From: Gemmatimonadales bacterium UBA2982 | GTDB lineage: Bacteria > Gemmatimonadota > Gemmatimonadetes > Longimicrobiales > Gaopeijiaceae | NCBI GenBank assembly: GCA_002347035.1 | Contig: DEAM01000004.1 | Span: 1-64,000 of the forward strand | Direction: 5' to 3' | DNA: 64,000 nucleotides | Part shown: positions 7,968-16,691 of the stretch, piece after piece | Position numbering within the stretch: the stretch's first letter is position 1 | How the letters are laid out: every line of letters starts with the position of its first letter | Notes under the pieces: generated by a model | Database searches by the model: none | What the model saw: only the letters and a program-made list of their open reading frames with translations | What the model was told of the DNA's origin: nothing | Program-made: the position numbers and the translations under genes

Positions 7968-9394
7968 GTGGATCGCTCTGAGAACAGTCCGCCTAAAGAG
8001 CCCACTGCAAAGGTGATGACGGAACCGACCACCGCGTACCACGGCCAAGCCATTTCCCCTCGGAGTAGTGTGACGCAAGTAATCCCAACTGCGATGCCAA
8101 TAATTACATCACGCTGCCCAGGACGCTTTGTTAACACACCCAATGCAAAGGCTCCGAGAAGTCCTCCATAGACCAAAGAGGCAATCCCAAGAGCAGCCTC
8201 AACTGCAGATGTGCCTTCAGAAAGTGGAATGAAAAGTATGGCCCCTAAAATGAGGAGAATGGACCACACGAGCGTGAAAACCCGTCCCGCCTGGAGAATG
8301 CGTGTCTCGTCGTCACGCGCACCGACCATTGGTGCCCAGTAATCATAAGCAGTTGCGGAGGCGAGTGAATTGATCGAAGACGAAAGCGAGGACATCGCAG
8401 CAGCGAAGACCCCCGCAATAAGAAGCCCGGTCAACCCGGGAGGAAGCTGCTCAACGATAAAGAGCGCAAAAATGTCATCCGACCGTGTAAAATCACGCCC
8501 CCCGTAGAATGACCACAGGCCCAACCCTACTATTAGAAAGAGTAGAAATTGAAGAATCACGACCGCGCCGCTTCCAACAAGTGCCTTCTGAGCCGAGCGT
8601 TGGTCCTTACACGTCAATAGTCGCTGGACAATCAGCTGGTCGGTCCCGTGCGATGCCATGGTGAAAACTGCACCACCAAACACACCCGCCCAGACCGTAT
8701 ACGTCGTAGACAGGTTCAGAGAGAAGTCGAGCACACGCAGCTTCCCAGCAGAGCTAGCGCTTGACAAGACACTGGCCCAACCATCGGGCACCATGCCCTG
8801 GACAGCCACAATCGCGACGAGTGCGCCAAACAGGTAGAGGCCCATCTGCACGGCGTCTACCCACACCACTGCCTTGATACCGCCAAAGTAGGTGTAGATG
8901 ACCGTCATAAATCCAATTACAGCAATCGATGTCGGAAAAGGCCACCCAGTGATAATCGCCAGAGGGATCGCTGTTGCAAATAATCGGACGGAATCAGCTA
9001 GGAGGCGTGTTACCATGAAGATCGCGGAGGTAAACTGGCGAGCCCCAAGCCCAAAACGCTCTTCTAGTAACTGATACGCAGTGGTGAGAGACCCACTGTA
9101 ATAGGCTGGCAGCAGGAGGATGGATACCAATAACCGGCCTGCCAGGTACCCAAGAGTGAGCTGAAGGAATACGAGGCTGCCCGTGTATGAAACCCCAGGG
9201 ATGCTAAGGAACGTCAGGGTGCTTGTCTCCGTCGCAACGACGGAGAGCATGACGGCTACCCATGGCAACGATCTGCTGCCGAGAAAGTAATCGGTCCCAC
9301 TCGTCTGGCCTCGTCCGAGCCATGCTCCCCAAGCGGTTACCCCCACTAGATATACGACTAGCACGACCAGGTCGAAGGTCGTGAAGGCCGTCAA
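7964..9394 (-). CDS. Sodium:solute symporter (SSS family), probable amino-sugar uptake
   Basis: An inner-membrane Na+-coupled symporter of the SSS (SglT-type, LeuT-fold) family, 476 residues with about 13 hydrophobic segments. Family marks include TSGTDYFLGSRSLPWVAVMLS near the N-terminus, ETSTLTFLSIPG, HGTDQLIVQRLL in the middle and AAMSSLSSSINSLAS, which carries the serines of the Na2 site. The start is TTG, overlapping the stop of the upstream NagZ-AmiE fusion gene (TTGA), and its own stop overlaps the kinase start. Sandwiched between extracytoplasmic peptidoglycan-sugar hydrolases and an amino-sugar kinase, it is the likely importer of the released sugars, replacing a PTS permease such as MurP or an AmpG. 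The substrate is inferred from context only. Confidence 0.88.
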   Translation of the reverse strand: MTAFTTFDLVVLVVYLVGVTAWGAWLGRGQTSGTDYFLGSRSLPWVAVMLSVVATETSTLTFLSIPGVSYTGSLVFLQLTLGYLAGRLLVSILLLPAYYSGSLTTAYQLLEERFGLGARQFTSAIFMVTRLLADSVRLFATAIPLAIITGWPFPTSIAVIGFMTVIYTYFGGIKAVVWVDAVQMGLYLFGALVAIVAVQGMVPDGWASVLSSASSAGKLRVLDFSLNLSTTYTVWAGVFGGAVFTMASHGTDQLIVQRLLTCKDQRSAQKALVGSGAVVILQFLLFLIVGLGLWSFYGGRDFTRSDDIFALFIVEQLPPGLTGLLIAGVFAAAMSSLSSSINSLASATAYDYWAPMVGARDDETRILQAGRVFTLVWSILLILGAILFIPLSEGTSAVEAALGIASLVYGGLLGAFALGVLTKRPGQRDVIIGIAVGITCVTLLRGEMAWPWYAVVGSVITFAVGSLGGLFSERST

Positions 9395-12300
9395 GGTTGC
9401 CGCTGCTGAATGGAGCGATCCGTAATGGCTAGTGCTACAGCATCGTGTACCGCACGCCGTAGCGGCACATGTTTTTGGTTCTCCCGGGTGGGATGGACCC
9501 TATTGGTCAGAAGCACAACCCATAGGTCCAGCTCTGGATCAATCCACAAGGACGTGCCAGTGTAGCCCGTGTGCCCGTATGCCTGAGATGTTAGATAGTC
9601 ACCTGCCGATGACTGGCCGGAGGGAGTATCCCACCCGAGTGCACGTGAAGATGTGTCGTCATAACGGGACGTGAAAACCTCCTGGATAGATCGCTCCAGT
9701 ACAGTCACGTCCGAAGGACGAGCGACCGGGCATGGCTCTCCAGCTTCTTCTCCGGGAAGACACGCGGGCCCAACCCCTCCATTCAACATCATACGAGCAA
9801 AAACAGAAAGGTCGAGCGCGGTACTGAAAAGACCAGCATGCCCGGCAACCCCTCCCATCGCATCTGCATTCTCGTCGTGGACTCGGCCCCATACGAGTTG
9901 ATCCCGCCACACGGTGTCCAATTCAGTTGCGGCAATCCTAGACAGCAGTGAGGACTCAGGCAGATATCCTGTTTCACGCATGCCGAGCGGCCCGAACAGG
10001 CGCTCTTGCAGGAACCGATCAAGCCGCTGACCTGCCAGTTCCTCAACCACCCAAGCAAGCGTCATAACACCGATATCCGAATAGACGGTTGCTGCACCTG
10101 GCTCCGCTTCGAGAGGCTCGTCTGCAGCGGCAGCTTGATAAGCAGAGACACCTTCAAGTTCGAAGAACCATTGCCGGAAAGGTGCTAGACCGGCGCGGTG
10201 CAGAAGCAGCTGCCGAACGGTGACGTCACGCTTATCGTCATCTCCCCGTGCCCACCATGGGAGATAGTTAACCACCGGAGCATCCAGGTCCAGGGTGCCC
10301 TCAGCAACCAGCATCATAGCTGCAGTCGTCGTGCCTACGACCTTCGAAACTGATGCTAGGTCAAAGATGGAAGTGGGCACGACTTCCCGCCCACTTCCGT
10401 AGGCCAGCTCTCCAAATCCCCGGAGAGAGACCAGTTTTCCGTAGCGCCCAATCGCTAGTGCAACTGCCGACGCTGCTGAGTCTGCGATAGCTGCTTCGAT
10501 GATCGAGTTCACGCGGCCGAGCCCCTCGGGGGACATACCCACCTCGCCTGGGTCTACTAGCCTCTGCTGCGACTCACTCCCACCGCTCGCATCTCTCCAA
10601 TCCAGGATCCCTGCTGCCTGCAAGGGATCTTCAACGTTCACCGATGCCAATCGCTCGGCCACCTTAATCCGGTCCAAACCGTTGCCCAGATCGTGAAAGG
10701 GCGGAAGCGGAATTGGCAGTCTTCCGGAAATGCCCTCCTCACCAAAGAGCGCACGAAGCGCTGCTCGTTGAGATACCTCGCGATTCCCCCACGCAAGCAG
10801 GTACGTACCCATACCCGGCAGAGCAGATAATAGGTACGGATTTCCGAAAGAGGTGAGCACAGTGTGGCTTGAATCCGCATACCTTGAGATGAGGACGCGG
10901 AACTGCTCTGGAAGAACCTGTTCCCCGGATCCCGAAGACGCCGATACGTAGGCCGTGATAATTACCCGAGCCGCTCCTTCCAGTACATCACCCGCCTTCA
11001 GATAGTCCCCGAGTTCACTGCGCTCATCAAAAATCAATTCAGTAAGGTCAGATACTCGTTCTCGGAGGCCTTGAGAGAATCCCCGGCTCGCCCAGAGCAT
11101 ATCTGCTGGAGCATAGCGCACGTGAACCGTGGTACCCTCTATCAAAGGAGAGAGAGGAAGTAGACTATCCCGATCACGAACTAACGTGATCGAACGAGAG
11201 GCAGCTGAGTCCGCAAAGGCCTTATGCTCGGCAGAACCTACGACTTTTGTCACTTGGTCAAGCTCCACAAGTCGCTCTACATGGAGTCCTAACCTTGCCT
11301 TGAGCTCTAGGATCCTGCGCGCGGACTGTTCCAGACGAGCACGCGAAAGCCGACCATTGTCCATCGCCTCAAGGACCGCAACAATCGCCTCTCTCACATC
11401 TGCAGGAGAGAGAATCACATCGGCTCCGGCTTCAACTGCCCTGACAACAGCCTCTCCAGCACCATACATATCAGTGATCGCACGCATAGTCAGAGCGTCC
11501 GTGAACAGCAGGCCCTCAAAGCCGAGTTCATCCCGAAGCAGGCCAGTCAAGAACTCGGGAGAAAGGGTGGCTGGAGGCGCTCCGATTCCTAGCACTTGGG
11601 GTACTTCTACGTGCGCCGTCATGATGGCATCCACCCGCTCCTCAATAGCCCGCGCGAAAGGTACGAGTTCGAGTTGATCAAGACGTTGGCGGTCGGCTTC
11701 GACAACGGCCAATCCCAAGTGAGAGTCTGTGCCGGTATCACCGTGCCCTGGGAAATGTTTTCCAGTCGTGAACGCTCCGCCGGATTTCGCACCCCGGATG
11801 AACGCTGCCCCAAGCTCCGCAACACGCTCTGGATCAGCTCCGAAAGAGCGTGTTGCAATGACCGGATTTTCCGGATTCGAGTTTACGTCTAGCACTGGCG
11901 CGAAAAGAACGTGTACGCCGCTTGCCCGTGCTTCTATCGCAGTAATCCGTCCGTACTCATAGGAGAAACGAATGTCGTCGATTGCTCCAAACGCCATCGT
12001 GGGAGGGAAGTCAGTACCCCCGCCCTGAGGAAGCATCGAAGGGAGTGCATACGTTCCACTCAGGCGCATACCCGGCCCGCCGTTCTCGAAATCAGAGGTA
12101 ACAAGCAGAGGAACTTTGGCTCGTTCTTGAAGCGCGTTCAGTTTGGCTGCGTACGCATGCGGTGAACCGATCGATGGCGACACCCCTCCGATCCCCTTCT
12201 CGACGACCCACTCCTCCAGCACTGCAAAAGCCGCACTGGACTCAGCTGCGTAGCCACCAGGAATCCACTGGATGATCAATTGACCCGCCAGGGCCTCGTC

Positions 12301-12459
12301 CGAAAGACTGGCGAGTGTGTGATCTACCCAGGCCCGTGCACTGCCGTCGAGAATCGTCGATGGCAAGGACGACTGGACCGGCGGCTGGAAGGTTCCCCCG
12401 CAGGATATAATCCCGAAAAGGAACACCCCGGCCCAGGGTAATCGCACTTTAGCGAGCAC
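9391..12459 (-). CDS. NagZ-AmiE-type fusion lipoprotein: GH3 beta-N-acetylglucosaminidase plus serine beta-lactamase-like amidase
   Basis: A 1022-residue two-enzyme lipoprotein. Residues 1-20 are a signal peptide with lipobox GIISC (lipid Cys20). GH3 domain about 45-400: DFENGGPGMRLSG, KHFPGHGDTGTDSH (234-246, with the Asp-His pair of NagZ) and FTDAL with nucleophile Asp321. A GH3 C-terminal-type domain spans about 410-600. From about 635 a serine beta-lactamase/class C-like domain follows: SVSK (Ser703, Lys706), Tyr793 in YSDIG, and HTGYTGTS near 965 as the KTG equivalent. In Bacillus subtilis NagZ and AmiE (a MurNAc-L-Ala amidase of this fold) are adjacent genes; here they are one chain. 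The GTG start overlaps the upstream nagZ by 11 bases. The amidase assignment rests on this parallel; a DD-peptidase or esterase is possible. Confidence 0.9.
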   Translation of the reverse strand: MLAKVRLPWAGVFLFGIISCGGTFQPPVQSSLPSTILDGSARAWVDHTLASLSDEALAGQLIIQWIPGGYAAESSAAFAVLEEWVVEKGIGGVSPSIGSPHAYAAKLNALQERAKVPLLVTSDFENGGPGMRLSGTYALPSMLPQGGGTDFPPTMAFGAIDDIRFSYEYGRITAIEARASGVHVLFAPVLDVNSNPENPVIATRSFGADPERVAELGAAFIRGAKSGGAFTTGKHFPGHGDTGTDSHLGLAVVEADRQRLDQLELVPFARAIEERVDAIMTAHVEVPQVLGIGAPPATLSPEFLTGLLRDELGFEGLLFTDALTMRAITDMYGAGEAVVRAVEAGADVILSPADVREAIVAVLEAMDNGRLSRARLEQSARRILELKARLGLHVERLVELDQVTKVVGSAEHKAFADSAASRSITLVRDRDSLLPLSPLIEGTTVHVRYAPADMLWASRGFSQGLRERVSDLTELIFDERSELGDYLKAGDVLEGAARVIITAYVSASSGSGEQVLPEQFRVLISRYADSSHTVLTSFGNPYLLSALPGMGTYLLAWGNREVSQRAALRALFGEEGISGRLPIPLPPFHDLGNGLDRIKVAERLASVNVEDPLQAAGILDWRDASGGSESQQRLVDPGEVGMSPEGLGRVNSIIEAAIADSAASAVALAIGRYGKLVSLRGFGELAYGSGREVVPTSIFDLASVSKVVGTTTAAMMLVAEGTLDLDAPVVNYLPWWARGDDDKRDVTVRQLLLHRAGLAPFRQWFFELEGVSAYQAAAADEPLEAEPGAATVYSDIGVMTLAWVVEELAGQRLDRFLQERLFGPLGMRETGYLPESSLLSRIAATELDTVWRDQLVWGRVHDENADAMGGVAGHAGLFSTALDLSVFARMMLNGGVGPACLPGEEAGEPCPVARPSDVTVLERSIQEVFTSRYDDTSSRALGWDTPSGQSSAGDYLTSQAYGHTGYTGTSLWIDPELDLWVVLLTNRVHPTRENQKHVPLRRAVHDAVALAITDRSIQQRQP

Positions 12460-14383
12460 TGTTAGTCTGAACTCGCACGGGAATCCTCATGCCGTGACCA
12501 ATCTCGAAGAGCGGAGGGATGCTAGTCGGCGCCTGGCCAGTGATAGGAAAACCTCCAAAAAGCGCACGAGCTGCAGCCCTTTGGCTAGCCTCGGAGCCAC
12601 TCCAAGCGAGCATGTAAGCCTGCGTATCTGGGAAGCCGGAGATCAGATAAGGGTTACCGAACGACACGACAATATGAGGCACCCCTAGACGACCAAGCTG
12701 GTTGATGAACTCAGATACGTCGTCCTGCCCGTCAACAACCCCTGCGTAAGAAGAATAAGTCCCTACAACCACGAGGGCCTGGCGGCCAGCCCGTCGCAGA
12801 ACTGAAGCGTACTCTGAATCATCGGAGTCCGCATTCAGAGTAACAGTGGATAGGCGCCGGTAGGTTTGTCGAAGCGCAGCGTTGAAGTAGCGGCCTGCTA
12901 GGAGGTCTGACTCTCGCCTGAAAGTCACAGACATCACAGCTGCAGAACGGGTGCCAAGCAATGGCAGTAGATCTCGGTCATTCTTGAGGAGAGTGATTGA
13001 TCTTTCAGCAATCACGTCAGCCACCGAAGTGTGGGCCGGTATTCCCACCAAGCTCCCCAGACTGTCAATTGCCACAAAACGGTCTAAGTCGAGCTTGAGG
13101 TTCTCCTTAGCCTCAAGTATGCGCATGACGGACTTGTTAATTCGTTCCTCACTGATTCTCTCAGAATTGACTGCTTCCACGATGCCATCAATCGCTTGTC
13201 CGACATTGGGTGGCATTAGAATGACGTCCGCGCCCGCCTCAATCGCCCGCACAGTTGCCTCTCCAGCAGGGTAAGTGCGAGCTATCGCACTCATGTCCAT
13301 AGCATCGGTGAAAACAAGCCCGCCAAACCCCATCTCTTCACGCAATAGGGTTGTAAGGACCTCCGGAGAGAGCGTGGAAGGCTCGAGCAAGCCTCCATTT
13401 AGCGAGGAGACCGAAATATGCGCAGTCATAATACCGCTGATGCCAGCATCAACTGCCTCTTGGAATGGGCGAAGCTCTACCGAGTCCATCCTAATGCGAT
13501 CGTGTCTTATCACAGGGAGGGCTTGATGGGAATCGGTGTCAGTATCTCCATGACCAGGAAAGTGCTTACCGGTAGCGATGGCACCGTGATCCTGGATTCC
13601 CTGCATGAACGCTATACCCATCCGCGAGACTTCCTGTGGATCCGCCCCAAACGATCTCACGTTGATAATCGGGTTATCGGGGTTGTTATTCACATCCAAC
13701 ACCGGAGCAAACGGGACGTGAACACCAATCGCTCTCGCTTCAATCGCGGTAACCCTACCCATTTCATAGGCAAGACTCGTGTCCCCGGTAGCACCGACGG
13801 CCATAAGTGGTGGGAAATCTGTTGCGCCTCCCAAGTCGACCCTGCCAGGGAGGTGCACGGCTCCGCGCATTCTGAAGCCGGCCCCAGTCTCTAGATCTGC
13901 GGCGACTAGCAGAGGCACCCTCGCATGGCGCTGCAGGTCATTGAGCTTCGCGGCTATGTCGGTGGGAGTCCCCACGGACATGATCACACCACCGACCCCC
14001 TGCGCTTCAACATACTCGGCAATCCGCTCGTGGCTGGCTGAGCCCTCTGGGGCGAAGTCTCCCAGCACCCACGGCATGATAAGTTGGCCAGCCTTCTCAC
14101 GGAGAGTTAGCTGATTGAGCGTGTGCTCCGACCATGAAAGTTGATCGACTCGAGAGTCAGTCGACATTTCATCATCGGACACTGTAGCAAGCCTCGCATC
14201 AGTAGCTTCTTCTACGATCACCGCAGTTGCCAGCTCTTCGGTCTGCGCGAGGGGCTCCGGCAGTGGTGGCGGCAGGACCGGGGTCGGGGCAGGAGTACTA
14301 CACGCGACCGCGATACTACACATTAGGCTTGAGCCAATTACAAAGGCCATTGGTTTAGAGAGAGAATTAATGAGGCGCGCCAT
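12449..14383 (-). CDS. nagZ: Lipoprotein beta-N-acetylhexosaminidase, GH3 NagZ type
   Basis: A 644-residue exported GH3 enzyme that should release terminal GlcNAc from peptidoglycan fragments. ATG 14383 gives a signal peptide ending SIAVAC (lipid Cys28), followed by a Pro-rich linker and a low-complexity acidic stretch to about residue 85. Catalytic domain about 88-430: DLETGAGFRMRG, KHFPGHGDTDTDSH (273-286, holding the Asp-His dyad) and GLVFTDAMDM with nucleophile Asp360. A GH3 C-terminal-type domain follows (SFGNPYLISGFPD near 590). It is clearly paralogous to the N-terminal half of the next gene, so the two arose by tandem duplication. The longest open frame starts at 14431 but would overlap the divergent namZ and spoil the signal peptide. 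Confidence 0.92.
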   Translation of the reverse strand: MARLINSLSKPMAFVIGSSLMCSIAVACSTPAPTPVLPPPLPEPLAQTEELATAVIVEEATDARLATVSDDEMSTDSRVDQLSWSEHTLNQLTLREKAGQLIMPWVLGDFAPEGSASHERIAEYVEAQGVGGVIMSVGTPTDIAAKLNDLQRHARVPLLVAADLETGAGFRMRGAVHLPGRVDLGGATDFPPLMAVGATGDTSLAYEMGRVTAIEARAIGVHVPFAPVLDVNNNPDNPIINVRSFGADPQEVSRMGIAFMQGIQDHGAIATGKHFPGHGDTDTDSHQALPVIRHDRIRMDSVELRPFQEAVDAGISGIMTAHISVSSLNGGLLEPSTLSPEVLTTLLREEMGFGGLVFTDAMDMSAIARTYPAGEATVRAIEAGADVILMPPNVGQAIDGIVEAVNSERISEERINKSVMRILEAKENLKLDLDRFVAIDSLGSLVGIPAHTSVADVIAERSITLLKNDRDLLPLLGTRSAAVMSVTFRRESDLLAGRYFNAALRQTYRRLSTVTLNADSDDSEYASVLRRAGRQALVVVGTYSSYAGVVDGQDDVSEFINQLGRLGVPHIVVSFGNPYLISGFPDTQAYMLAWSGSEASQRAAARALFGGFPITGQAPTSIPPLFEIGHGMRIPVRVQTNSAR

Positions 14384-14452
14384 GCTTAACAATTTCCCGG
14401 TATGTTGGGCAACTTCGTTGACGGTAACCAATTTGGCACCGAAGCTTGCGGC

Positions 14453-15772
14453 ATGTCACGTATAACGTGCGCACCCGCACGACTAGCGGCCACCTTCCGG
14501 GCACTGACTAATATCCCTAAGACGGGACTGACGGTTTCTCAATTCAGTATCGTTCTCGCCTCGGTGCTCGCCACATCCGCATGTCGTCTCAACGAAAATG
14601 TTATTCATGCAGAATTGACGCAGACAAGGGCACGGCCAGGAGTCGAGGTACTTTTATCTGACTCGATTCATCTCGTGGCTGGGAAACGGGTAGGCCTGGT
14701 AACCAACCACACTGGAATCGACAGCCAAGGACGCTCGAACATCGATCTCCTTTTCGAGCACCCCGACATTAACCTCATCGCACTATACGCACCGGAGCAC
14801 GGTATCCGAGGAGAAGCTGAGGCGGGTGCTTTAATCTCCACCGAAATCGACCAGCCGACCGGTCTCCCCATCTATTCTCTGTATGGAGCGGTCCGCAAGC
14901 CAACCCCGGAGATGCTCACAAACCTCGATATCCTTCTCTTCGATATGCAAGATGTGGGAGCTAGATACTACACGTACGTATCAACTATGGCCCTAGCAAT
15001 GGAAGCTGCGGGTGAACAGGGGCTCGATTTCTTAGTGCTTGACCGGCCTAATCCAATCCGGGGCGATATAGTTCAAGGAAACACTCTCAACCCTGGCTTC
15101 AGCACATTTGTCGGCATGTATCCAGTGCCGATGAGACATGGGATGACTCCGGGCGAATTAGCTCTACTTTACGTAGGTGAGTTTGGAATTGATGCTGAAG
15201 TGCGTGTCGTGCCACTCGAAGGATGGTCGCGCAGCGAAACTTTCGATGACACAGCCCTTACTTGGGTAGCTCCTTCACCCAATATGCCGTCACTCGAAAG
15301 TGCACTGGTTTATCCAGGCACTTGTTTGTTCGAAGGGACCCCACTCTCAGTCGGCCGTGGCACAGACAGAGCGTTTCAGTGGGTGGGTGCGCCCTGGCTA
15401 GACGGCATAGCACTCTCGGAAACAATGAACGCTTACAACTTTGAGGGTGTCCGCTTTGAGCCGGCGACCTTCACACCTTCGGGTCCAGGCGATGGCAAAT
15501 TCAACGGTGAAGAAGTTTACGGGGTGCGGTTCGAAGTTGAGACGTCTACATTCGACGCTCCCCGAGCAGCCATTGCGTTGTTGGTTGAGGTCTACCGAGC
15601 CTCCGGTGAACATTGGTCCTGGTCGACAGCTCACTTCGACAGGCTGGCTGGCACCGACCAGATCCGGTTAGGTGTAGAACAAGGGCTGGATTTGGATGCG
15701 CTGACAGCGGTGTGGGACCTTAGTGTGCGCTCTTTCGAAACTTTGCGGACTCCGTATCTCCTCTACCGTTGA
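14453..15772 (+). CDS. namZ: Exo-beta-N-acetylmuramidase NamZ-type lipoprotein (DUF1343, GH171)
   Basis: DUF1343 protein, the family of Bacillus subtilis NamZ (YbbC), which removes MurNAc from the non-reducing end of peptidoglycan chains. 439 residues from ATG 14453 (an in-frame ATG at 14402 is possible). The N-terminal hydrophobic segment ends LATSAC, a probable lipobox (Cys44). Conserved landmarks are KRVGLVTNHTGID, YAPEHGIRGEAEAG (Glu115 sits in the motif holding the proposed catalytic Glu), YSLYGAVRKPTPEML, DMQDVGARYYTY, LDRPNPI, VPMRHGMTPGELA, FEGTPLSVGRGTD and a C-terminal PYLLYR. Divergent from nagZ with a gap of about 70 bases, where both promoters must lie. With NagZ and the AmiE-like domain it makes up the full known enzyme set for exolytic murein digestion. 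Confidence 0.93.
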   Translation: MSRITCAPARLAATFRALTNIPKTGLTVSQFSIVLASVLATSACRLNENVIHAELTQTRARPGVEVLLSDSIHLVAGKRVGLVTNHTGIDSQGRSNIDLLFEHPDINLIALYAPEHGIRGEAEAGALISTEIDQPTGLPIYSLYGAVRKPTPEMLTNLDILLFDMQDVGARYYTYVSTMALAMEAAGEQGLDFLVLDRPNPIRGDIVQGNTLNPGFSTFVGMYPVPMRHGMTPGELALLYVGEFGIDAEVRVVPLEGWSRSETFDDTALTWVAPSPNMPSLESALVYPGTCLFEGTPLSVGRGTDRAFQWVGAPWLDGIALSETMNAYNFEGVRFEPATFTPSGPGDGKFNGEEVYGVRFEVETSTFDAPRAAIALLVEVYRASGEHWSWSTAHFDRLAGTDQIRLGVEQGLDLDALTAVWDLSVRSFETLRTPYLLYR

Positions 15773-15802
15773 AGAGGACCTTACATCCGAACACATCCCT
15801 GA

Positions 15803-16675
15803 TTAGCCGACCGCTGCTACCCCCTCCTTAGTCTCCTGAACTAGGTTCAGAAATGCCTGAGACAGCGCAACTGTAACATTGCCAGGCAGACCGCTTCCAA
15901 TCGACTCTCCGTCCACCTGAACACACGGTCTCACTTCTCCAGTTGTACCCGTAAAGAACAACTCGTCAGCATCGAACAACTCCCCAACGCAGATAGGACG
16001 CTGCTCCACACGTATTCCACACTCTCCGGCTAGCTCCAGGACTACGTTACGAGTGATCCCAGGGAGTATCAGATTCGACTCAGGGTGCGTGACTAGGGTG
16101 CCATCAAAAACGGCGAAAAAATTCTGGTGTGCCCCCTCAATTGCTACCCCGTTTCGAACTAGCAAAGCATCGTCTGCTCCGGCATCACGAGCCGCCTGGA
16201 AGGCAAGAGCGTTAGCTAGCAGCGAGATGGTTTTGATGTCAACACGGAGCCAACGCTCATCGGGCACGGTGATCGCTGTGAAACCTTGACTCCACTCATC
16301 TTCTGGAGGACGCTCCCAGGGCTTAGCGAATGCATAGACCGTGGGCCGCACCGGCTCCACCGGGAAATAGTGCGTCCTTGGCGCAACACCCCTAGTGACC
16401 TGGAGATAGACCAGCGCACGAATTTCATTTTCGAGCCGGTTCTCAGCCACAAGGCGATGGTGCACCTCGGTGAGGCCTTCGGTGTCAAAAAGGATCCCGA
16501 GTTCTCGGAGGCTGCGCTCTAGCCGCACAAGGTGACGATCCAAGCAGAACCCCACACCCCCGTAGAACGGAGTCACCTCATACACTCCATCAGAAAGCAA
16601 GAAGCCCCTATCATCGACCGAGATACTCGCCTCGCCCTTAGGCATGAACTCGCCGTTTAGGTAGACGATACTCAT
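15803..16675 (-). CDS. dat: D-amino-acid aminotransferase (class IV PLP enzyme)
   Basis: A 290-residue fold-type IV aminotransferase, best matched to D-alanine transaminase, which interconverts D-Ala and D-Glu for peptidoglycan. MSIVYLNGEFMPKGEASISV, DDRGFLLSDGVYEV, the PLP Lys in DIKTISLLANALA, IEGAHQNFFAV (phosphate and cofactor binding) and LILPGITRNVVLELA are all in the expected order. A branched-chain aminotransferase is the main alternative, but the DIKTISLL and short N-terminus favour D-specific enzymes. A strong GGGGGGAGAGG Shine-Dalgarno precedes the ATG. It starts 16 bases after pspA and probably shares its transcript. Convergent with namZ, so cell-wall genes lie on both sides. Confidence 0.87.
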   Translation of the reverse strand: MSIVYLNGEFMPKGEASISVDDRGFLLSDGVYEVTPFYGGVGFCLDRHLVRLERSLRELGILFDTEGLTEVHHRLVAENRLENEIRALVYLQVTRGVAPRTHYFPVEPVRPTVYAFAKPWERPPEDEWSQGFTAITVPDERWLRVDIKTISLLANALAFQAARDAGADDALLVRNGVAIEGAHQNFFAVFDGTLVTHPESNLILPGITRNVVLELAGECGIRVEQRPICVGELFDADELFFTGTTGEVRPCVQVDGESIGSGLPGNVTVALSQAFLNLVQETKEGVAAVG

Positions 16676-16691
16676 ACCCTCTCCCCCCTCG

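Noticed and set aside
11129..11677. A 182-codon plus-strand frame, Ser- and Arg-rich
   Set aside because: Antisense to the NagZ domain of the fusion gene; its Ser/Arg bias is typical of the complement of a real gene.
9391..12459. Antibiotic-resistance beta-lactamase
   Set aside because: The SxxK/YxD/HTG domain is fused to NagZ in a murein salvage locus, so an AmiE-like amidase role fits better than resistance.
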